Positions 13,462-17,637 of a stretch of 17,637 nucleotides of DNA are shown one piece after another. The stretch is from Clostridiales bacterium. GTDB taxonomy: Bacteria > Bacillota > Clostridia > Oscillospirales > Oscillospiraceae. The translations under genes and the position numbers were made by a program. A model generated the notes under the pieces. That model was given only the letters and a program-made list of their open reading frames with translations, was not told the DNA's origin and did not search any database. The stretch is taken from assembly GCA_004557075.1 (NCBI GenBank), contig SFEX01000033.1:1-17637 (forward strand). Reading direction: 5' to 3'. Numbering within the stretch: the stretch's first letter is position 1; each line of letters opens with the position of its first letter.

Positions 13462-14298
13462 TTACTTTGCATTGCGGCGCTTGACTATGAACTTATCGGT
13501 GCGGTTCTTAGTCTTGCGGGTCTTGTAGCCGAGCGCGGGCTTACCCCAGGGAGTTACAGGGCCGGGACGGCCGACAGGGGACTTGCCCTCACCACCGCCG
13601 TGGGGGTGGTCGCAGGGGTTCATGACGGAGCCGCGGACGGTAGGACGGACGCCCATGTGGCGTTTGCGGCCGGCCTTACCGATGGAGATGTTGGAGTGAT
13701 CGATGTTGCCGACCTGGCCGATCGTCGCAAAGCAGTCCAGGCGAACCTTGCGGTACTCGCCGGAGGGCAGACGGACGGTAGCCATTCCGTTTTCCTTAGC
13801 CATGAGCTGTGCGGCAACGCCCGCAGAGCGGACAAGCTGTGCGCCCTTGCCGGGGTAGAGCTCGATGTTGTGGATAACGGTACCAACGGGGATGTTTGCC
13901 AGAGGCAGCGCGTTGCCGGGCTTAATGTCGGCTGCGGCGCTGGATACAACCTTGTCGCCTGCCTTCAGGCCAACGGGAGCGAGGATGTAGCGCAGCTCGC
14001 CGTCTTCGTACTTGAGCAGGGCGATGAACGCGCTGCGGTTGGGGTCGTACTCGAGGCGCAGAACTTCTGCTTCCATCTCGGTCTTGTTGCGCTTGAAGTC
14101 GATGACACGGTACTTCTGGCGGTTGCCGCCGCCCTTATGGCGGACGGTGATGCGGCCGTAGCTGTTGCGGCCGGAGTGCTTCTTGAGGACCTCAGTCAGC
14201 GACTTCTCGGGCTTTGCGTGCTTGTCAACGCCGTCAAAGCCGGAAACGGTCATCTGTCTGCGGGCCGGAGTTGTAGGTCTGTAAGTTTTTATAGACAT
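13462..14298 (-). CDS. rplB: 50S ribosomal protein L2
   Basis: L2 is needed for subunit association and peptidyl-transferase activity. The 278 residues show the OB-fold and SH3-like domains and the highly conserved NPCDHPHGGGEGKSPVGRPG segment; H231 corresponds to the functionally important histidine 229 of E. coli L2. The C-terminus GYKTRKTKNRTDKFIVKRR is complete. It lies 15 nt after rplW and 15 nt before rpsS, with an AGGGGAGGA-like site. Confidence 0.98.
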   Translation of the reverse strand: MSIKTYRPTTPARRQMTVSGFDGVDKHAKPEKSLTEVLKKHSGRNSYGRITVRHKGGGNRQKYRVIDFKRNKTEMEAEVLRLEYDPNRSAFIALLKYEDGELRYILAPVGLKAGDKVVSSAAADIKPGNALPLANIPVGTVIHNIELYPGKGAQLVRSAGVAAQLMAKENGMATVRLPSGEYRKVRLDCFATIGQVGNIDHSNISIGKAGRKRHMGVRPTVRGSVMNPCDHPHGGGEGKSPVGRPGPVTPWGKPALGYKTRKTKNRTDKFIVKRRNAK

Positions 14299-14313
14299 TC
14301 TTCAATCCTCCCC

Positions 14314-14610
14314 TTACGCCATGCCTTCGAAGAGCTCAATGCTCTTGGAGTCGGCACTGAGCTTAACGACTGCCTTTTTCCAAGAGGCGGTCTTGCCAAT
14401 GGGGTACGCGCCGGTGCGCTTTGCCTTGCCGCATACGTTAATGGTATTTACCTTGATAACGGTGACACCGAAGATCTCCTCGATTGCCTTCTTGATCTCC
14501 ACCTTGTTCGCGTCCTTTGCGACCTCAAAGACGTACTTTTTGATATCCAGGTCTTCAGTGGACTGCTCGGTGATGATGGGGCGAATGACGATATCATAAG
14601 CGGTTTTCAT
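14314..14610 (-). CDS. rplW: 50S ribosomal protein L23
   Basis: L23 sits at the rim of the exit tunnel and is the main docking site for trigger factor and SRP. The 98 residues begin MKTAYDIVIRPIITEQST and contain KKYVFEVAKDANKVEIKKAIEEIFGVTVIKVNTINV, the family core. Its ATG overlaps the rplD stop by 1 nt, a coupling junction, and rplB starts 15 nt later. Confidence 0.98.
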   Translation of the reverse strand: MKTAYDIVIRPIITEQSTEDLDIKKYVFEVAKDANKVEIKKAIEEIFGVTVIKVNTINVCGKAKRTGAYPIGKTASWKKAVVKLSADSKSIELFEGMA

Positions 14611-15233
14611 CAGGCGTACACCTCCTCGATCTTTGCAAGCGCTGCCTTGGAAACAACGATCTTGCGGTTATTGAGAATCATATAGGGGCTGAGAATGGTT
14701 GCGATGGTGGTGGTGATGCCGGCGATGTTGCGCGCAGACTTGACTACCTTCTCGTCAACGGTCTCGGTCACGACGAGTGCCTTGCCGGAAACCTTGACAG
14801 CGTCAAGGAATTTCTTGAAGGTCTGGGTCTTGATCTCATCGACCTTGATCTCGTCGATAACGACTATCGCGTCGTTTGCTGCCAGAGCGGAAAGTGCGCT
14901 CTTGAGTGCGAGACGCTTTACCTTCTTATTGAGGGTATAGCTGTAATCGCGGGGCTTGGGGGCGAACGCTACGCCGCCGTGGGTCCACACGGGAGAACCC
15001 TTGTAGCCTGCGCGGGCGCGGCCGGTGCCCTTCTGGCGCCAGGGCTTTGCGGTCGTGTAGGAAACCTCGCCCTTGGTGAGTGCGCTCTGGGTGCCCTGAC
15101 GGCAGTTTGCAAGGTGATTCTTGACGCTGTCATGCAGGACGGATTTGTTCGGCTCGATGCCGAAAATGGCTGCGGAGAGTTCGATCTCGCCGACCTTCTC
15201 GCCTGCCATATTGTATACGTTAGTGATAGGCAT
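14610..15233 (-). CDS. rplD: 50S ribosomal protein L4
   Basis: L4 lines the exit tunnel constriction; in E. coli it also represses the S10 operon by binding the mRNA leader. The 207 residues include the extended loop KPWRQKGTGRARAGYKGSP (63-81) and VWTHGGVAFAPKPRDYSY, both strongly conserved. It lies 19 nt after rplC and overlaps rplW by 1 nt. The S10 transcript here has a long leader, but E. coli-type control has not been shown in Clostridia. Confidence 0.98.
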   Translation of the reverse strand: MPITNVYNMAGEKVGEIELSAAIFGIEPNKSVLHDSVKNHLANCRQGTQSALTKGEVSYTTAKPWRQKGTGRARAGYKGSPVWTHGGVAFAPKPRDYSYTLNKKVKRLALKSALSALAANDAIVVIDEIKVDEIKTQTFKKFLDAVKVSGKALVVTETVDEKVVKSARNIAGITTTIATILSPYMILNNRKIVVSKAALAKIEEVYA

Positions 15234-15252
15234 TTAAGATACTCTCCTTTCC

Positions 15253-15981
15253 TTACTTGTTTCGTGCGGAAGCCTTCTGCGGGTTGACACGAGCAGATGC
15301 CTTCTGCGGGTTGAGGCTGATGCCTGCGCCCTCGCCCTTCTTGACGGGTGCTGCCTTTGCGGTGCTCTTTACATAAACAAGACCGCCCTTGGGGCCGGGG
15401 ATGGCGCCGCGGATAACGAGCATGTTGAGCTCGGGATCGACCTTCACGACATCCAGATTCTGAACGGTGACCTGGTCGACACCCATGTGGCCTGCGCCGA
15501 TCTTGCCCTTGAAGATACGGCTGGGGTCAGTGCCGGAGCCCATGGAGCCTGCGTGACGGTGAACAGGACCGCCGCCGTGGCTGGTGGGGGTGCGGCCTGC
15601 GCCGTGGCGCTTAACAACGCCCGCGTAGCCGTGGCCCTTGCTGGTACCGGTGACGTCGACCTTGTCGCCCTCTGCGAATACGTCGGCCTTCAGAACGTCG
15701 CCGACGTTCATCTCTGCCGCGTTCTCAAGCTTGAACTCCTTGAGATACTTCATCATGCCGACGCCGGCCTTCTTCAGATGGCCTGCCTCGGGCTTGGAGA
15801 GCTTCTTCTCGGCAACTTCTTCGTAGCCGAGCTGAACTGCTGCGTAGCCTTCCTTTTCGACTGTCATCTTCTGAGTCACGACACAGGGGCCGGCCTCGAT
15901 GACGGTCACGGGGATGACCTTGCCCATTTCGTCGAAGATCTGCGTCATGCCGACCTTCTTGCCGATAATGGCTTTCTTCAT
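15253..15981 (-). CDS. rplC: 50S ribosomal protein L3 with extended C-terminus
   Basis: L3 nucleates 50S assembly and reaches towards the peptidyl-transferase centre. Residues 1-205 are typical (MKKAIIGKKVGMTQIFDEMG; KGHGYAGVVKRHGAGRTPTS at 115-134, then HGGGPVHRHAGSMG; IPGPKGGLVYVKS). The protein is 242 residues, about 30 longer than most Firmicute L3 proteins. The extra Ala/Lys-rich tail ends with the near-duplicate units NPQKASARV (224-232) and NPQKASARNK (233-242). It starts 136 nt after rpsJ, with AGGAGG upstream. Confidence 0.97.
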   Translation of the reverse strand: MKKAIIGKKVGMTQIFDEMGKVIPVTVIEAGPCVVTQKMTVEKEGYAAVQLGYEEVAEKKLSKPEAGHLKKAGVGMMKYLKEFKLENAAEMNVGDVLKADVFAEGDKVDVTGTSKGHGYAGVVKRHGAGRTPTSHGGGPVHRHAGSMGSGTDPSRIFKGKIGAGHMGVDQVTVQNLDVVKVDPELNMLVIRGAIPGPKGGLVYVKSTAKAAPVKKGEGAGISLNPQKASARVNPQKASARNK

Positions 15982-16008
15982 GGTTTTTATTCCTCCTATT
16001 GGTTATTG

Positions 16009-16081
16009 GTTGCCTCGCTTAGGTCGCGCCCAGAGGCTGGCAACTTAACCCGTCCGCATTCGCAAGCTGCGGACTATGGGT
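16009..16081 (-). promoter_or_regulatory. Two stem-loops in the rpsJ-rplC spacer
   Basis: Stem 1: GTTGCC (16009-16014) with GGCAAC (16039-16044). Stem 2: ACCC (16048-16051) and GTCCGCA (16052-16058) pair with TGCGGAC (16068-16074) and GGGT (16078-16081), 11 bp with a 3-nt bulge. No U-tract follows on the minus strand. They could affect mRNA stability or adjust rplC expression; function is unknown. Confidence 0.45.
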
Positions 16082-16117
16082 CATTGATAAATTAAATAAG
16101 GTATGCGCGATCCCTGC

Positions 16118-16432
16118 TTACAGCTTGATCTCGATCTCAACGCCGGCGGGAAGCTCGAGGGACATAAGAGCCTCAACAGTCTTCTGGGTGGGGTTCATTA
16201 CGTCGATCAGGCGCTTGTGGGTGCGGCGCTCAAACTGCTCGCGGCTGTCCTTATACTTATGAACAGCGCGGAGGATGGTGACGATCTCGGTCTTGGTGGG
16301 CAGGGGGATGGGGCCGGAGACCTTTGCATCGGTGCGCTTTGCGGCCTCGACGATAGTCTCGGCAGCCTTGTCGATGAGCTGATGGTCATAGGCCTTGAGT
16401 CTGATGCGGATCATGTTCTTGTTGTTTGCCAT
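16118..16432 (-). CDS. rpsJ: 30S ribosomal protein S10 (NusE)
   Basis: S10 is in the 30S head and also acts as NusE, joining NusB and NusG in antitermination and transcription-translation coupling. The 104 residues include IRIRLKAYDHQLIDKAAETI (about 8-27), GPIPLPT (40-46) and THKRLIDVMNPTQKTVEALM (71-90). It is the first gene of the cluster: its ATG has AAGGAG about 9 nt upstream and follows a leader of about 300 nt. The str-operon genes (rpsL, rpsG, fusA, tuf) often found upstream are absent here. Confidence 0.98.
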   Translation of the reverse strand: MANNKNMIRIRLKAYDHQLIDKAAETIVEAAKRTDAKVSGPIPLPTKTEIVTILRAVHKYKDSREQFERRTHKRLIDVMNPTQKTVEALMSLELPAGVEIEIKL

Positions 16433-16735
16433 TTGGTTTTACTCCTTTTTCGTACGTTTTTTCGACGGCATTGGGTCCCGTCTGATGTCCCGTACGGATG
16501 AAGCGAAGTTTTGCACACTCATCCATGTGTATCAGACCCTGTCCGAAAAACAAACCGGCATTTTCAGCCGGTCTGATACCGTACAGGCGATATACACCAT
16601 GTGCAGTACGCTTCAGCCGCCCGATTGCGTATCGAAATGGCTTCGATACCGGACATACTCCACGGAAGTTACCTCGTTTTCGCGAGCAATCTCCCGCTTC
16701 ATCGCATAATACGCCTATTAGCAACGCACAGGCGC
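16433..16735 (-). promoter_or_regulatory. Structured S10 operon leader with attenuator-like hairpin
   Basis: About 300 nt separate the promoter from rpsJ. A terminator-like stem ACCGGC/GCCGGT (16554-16559 with 16567-16572) is followed on the minus strand by TTGTTTTT. Surrounding it, GTATCAGACC (minus) at 16570-16579 pairs perfectly for 10 bp with its complement at 16529-16538, sharing bases with the terminator stem. The second arm can instead pair over 7 bp with 16480-16486. A separate 8-bp hairpin is at 16629-16649. This looks like a terminator/antiterminator switch. The ligand or protein is unknown; L4 is only a precedent from E. coli. Confidence 0.6.
16554..16572 (-). terminator. Terminator-like hairpin in the S10 leader
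   Basis: Read on the minus strand: ACCGGC, 7-nt loop, GCCGGT, then TTGTTTTTC. It is a short intrinsic terminator shape about 120 nt before rpsJ, so it would act as an attenuator. Confidence 0.55.
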
Positions 16736-16741
16736 TTTAAT

Positions 16742-16770
16742 AGGATAACAAAACTACCTCTGTATGTCAA
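16742..16770 (-). promoter_or_regulatory. Main S10 operon promoter
   Basis: On the minus strand TTGACA (16765-16770) is a perfect sigma-A -35 box; after exactly 17 nt comes TATCCT (16742-16747), 4/6 to the -10 consensus. An A/T-rich stretch upstream (16771-16815) could act as an UP element. Expected transcription start is near 16735. The -35 and spacer lie within an inverted repeat (16748-16783). Confidence 0.75.
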
Positions 16771-16790
16771 GAGGCAGTTTTGTATTTTTT
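16748..16790 (+). terminator. Inverted repeat over the S10 promoter, plus-strand terminator shape
   Basis: ACAAAACT-A-CCTCT (16748-16761), 8-nt loop, AGAGG-C-AGTTTTGT (16770-16783): 13 paired bases and one mismatch. On the plus strand ATTTTTTAT follows at once, the form of an intrinsic terminator. No plus-strand gene precedes it, so it may instead block antisense transcription or serve as an operator for the S10 promoter. Confidence 0.6.
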
Positions 16791-16819
16791 ATAGAAATTC
16801 TCCATTATTTTTTGTGAAA

Positions 16820-16837
16820 AGTGCGAAAATCCGCACT
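16820..16837 (-). terminator. Hairpin at the stop of the LysR-like gene
   Basis: On the minus strand AGTGCG, loop GATTTT, CGCACT, then TTTTCAC. The stem overlaps the last base of the stop codon. The U-run is only four bases, so it is a weak intrinsic terminator, but it supports a natural gene end. Confidence 0.45.
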
Positions 16838-17097
16838 CAGCGGAAGCTGTGCATTTCCTCCTCGATAGAATCAACTATCCGGACTGCCTCCGACGCGCGC
16901 TCGCGCAAGCGCTCACCGGCCTCGGTCAGCCCGAAAACGCGGTTGCCGCGCTCTACAAGGCGCACACCCAGCTCGTCCTCAAGCGCGGACAGGCTTCGGC
17001 TGACGGTGGAGTGGCTTACAAAAAGCCGCTCAGCCGCCCGGCTTATATTTTTTGTCTCTGCGAGCGTCAAAAACACTCTGAGCTGTTCAATCTCCAT
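16837..17097 (-). CDS. Stand-alone LysR-type winged-helix DNA-binding protein
   Basis: The 86 residues are a clean LysR-family N-terminal domain: MEIEQLRVFLTLAETKNISRA, then the helix-turn-helix region RLFVSHSTVSRSLSALEDELG (about 24-44) and GNRVFGLTEAGERL in the wing, ending with a linker helix (SEAVRIVDSIEEEMHSFR). Full LysR regulators are about 300 residues; the ligand-binding half is missing, and no remnant of it follows within the 66 nt before the promoter. The stop is clean and coincides with a terminator-like hairpin, so it is either a genuine single-domain regulator or a truncated gene. The SD is weak. It lies just upstream of the S10 promoter on the same strand. Confidence 0.75.
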   Translation of the reverse strand: MEIEQLRVFLTLAETKNISRAAERLFVSHSTVSRSLSALEDELGVRLVERGNRVFGLTEAGERLRERASEAVRIVDSIEEEMHSFR

Positions 17098-17115
17098 CTT
17101 TTTAAACCGTTTCTA

Positions 17116-17397
17116 CGCTTCGAGTAATCGTTTTTGCCATAACCCGACCGGTGAAATTGTCAGGTATCTTTTTTGCACTCGCGCTCTTTTCCCGTCGTTG
17201 CAATGTTTTAAATAATCGCTACTGCGTCAGCCCGACCGGTTTTTCCTTTTCGTTTTTAAACGTTAGTAATCTTTTCTTCAGGTTCTCGACCGGGCGGCGG
17301 CTGCCGCAGAGCAATTCGTTGCTACGCTTTAAGTAGTCGTTGCTACAGGTTCTCGACCAGTGAGATTGGCAATAATCTTTATTGCACTCGCGCATTT
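17116..17397. repeat. Four-copy spaced repeat upstream of the LysR-like gene
   Basis: The motif TA[AG]TC[GT], exactly 14 nt, CGACC[GA]G occurs at 17125-17151, 17213-17239, 17267-17293 and 17334-17360. Copies 1 and 4 resemble each other over about 75 nt, sharing CTACGCTT before and TTGCACTCGCGC after the motif. Spacing between copies is 88, 54 and 67 nt. It is a degenerate direct-repeat array of unknown type, with no CRISPR-like regularity. Confidence 0.65.
17136..17163 (-). promoter_or_regulatory. Weak candidate promoter of the LysR-like gene
   Basis: CTGACA (17158-17163), 16 nt, TATGGC (17136-17141) on the minus strand. The -35 is 5/6 to consensus but the -10 only 3/6. The start would lie about 30 nt before the ATG. 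It overlaps the first copy of the spaced repeat. Confidence 0.3.
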
Positions 17398-17637
17398 AAT
17401 TAGATAATGCAATGTTCAACAAGGTCTGCACCCGTAGGGGCGAGCATCGCTCGTCCGCGTGTTGGTTTGTTTCCGGAGGTTAGCGAGAACGCAAATCTTA
17501 ACAATAGCGTCCTATTTTGCCGCACTGCATGATTTGAGAAACGGACGGCCAATGTGTACAGAGTAATATGATAGTAAACACATGTGCAAGATGATTGTAT
17601 ACAGTTTTGCAGTAAAATAAAGGCATAAAACACATAC
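17398..17637. other. Non-coding right edge with a GC-rich hairpin
   Basis: No gene is supported. GGGCGAGC (17438-17445) and GCTCGTCC (17449-17456) form an 8-bp stem including one G-T pair, with a 3-nt loop, resembling short dispersed palindromes common in gut Firmicutes. The 77-codon minus open frame across it has no recognisable domain. The last 90 nt are A/T-rich, and no promoter there is convincing. Confidence 0.45.

Noticed and set aside
12844..14685. 613-codon plus-strand open frame
   Set aside because: Antisense to rplV, rpsS, rplB, rplW and the end of rplD, low-complexity Ala/Asp-rich translation, no RBS or domain.
16386..16724. 112-codon minus open frame across the S10 leader
   Set aside because: It overlaps the rpsJ start and the leader stems, has no good RBS and no family; better explained as leader RNA.
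17116..17397. CRISPR array
   Set aside because: Repeats are degenerate and irregularly spaced (88, 54, 67 nt), and there are no cas genes.
17400..17633. 77-codon minus open frame at the right edge
   Set aside because: It crosses a palindromic repeat, has no RBS or recognisable domain.

Overview
The window carries one long, fully minus-strand ribosomal-protein supercluster (S10, spc and alpha operons joined head to tail) from what looks like a Gram-positive, moderately GC-rich member of the class Clostridia. The inference rests on gene order (rpsD between rpsK and rpoA; adk-map-infA-rpmJ after secY), on the short zinc-type S14, on zinc-type S4, L24 and L36, on a zinc-lid adenylate kinase, and on strong AGGAGG-type ribosome binding sites. 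A gut Oscillospirales-like lineage would fit, but no sequence search was run.

Reading in the direction of transcription (right to left): 17100-17637 is non-coding and repeat-rich, with four copies of a spaced motif. At 16837-17097 is a stand-alone LysR-type helix-turn-helix protein of only 86 residues with its own terminator-like hairpin. The S10 promoter follows (-35 TTGACA, 17-nt spacer, TATCCT), lying inside a long inverted repeat, then a structured leader of about 300 nt with an attenuator-like hairpin. The S10 block is rpsJ-rplC-rplD-rplW-rplB-rpsS-rplV-rpsC-rplP-rpmC-rpsQ. The spc block is rplN-rplX-rplE-rpsN-[692-nt repeat island]-rpsH-rplF-rplR-rpsE-rpmD-rplO-secY-adk-map-infA-rpmJ. 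The alpha block is rpsM-rpsK-rpsD-rpoA-rplQ. The left 300 nt hold a hairpin at the operon end and a structured element with a 10-bp closing stem.

The genes together supply about half of the ribosomal proteins, the SecY translocon channel, adenylate kinase, methionine aminopeptidase, IF-1 and the RNA polymerase alpha subunit. Most junctions are 0-25 nt. The exceptions (rpsJ/rplC 136 nt, rpsN/rpsH 692 nt, rpmJ/rpsM 122 nt, rpsD/rpoA 84 nt) each hold visible secondary structure.

The coding content is conventional. The unusual material is non-coding: (1) the repeat island between rpsN and rpsH, which holds a 106-bp tandem duplication whose copies differ by compensatory base changes; (2) the promoter/inverted repeat and three-way alternative pairing in the S10 leader; (3) an S3 protein with an Arg/Gly/Gln-rich tail built from a 42-bp DNA repeat; and (4) the structured left-edge element, which may have a relative after rpsN.
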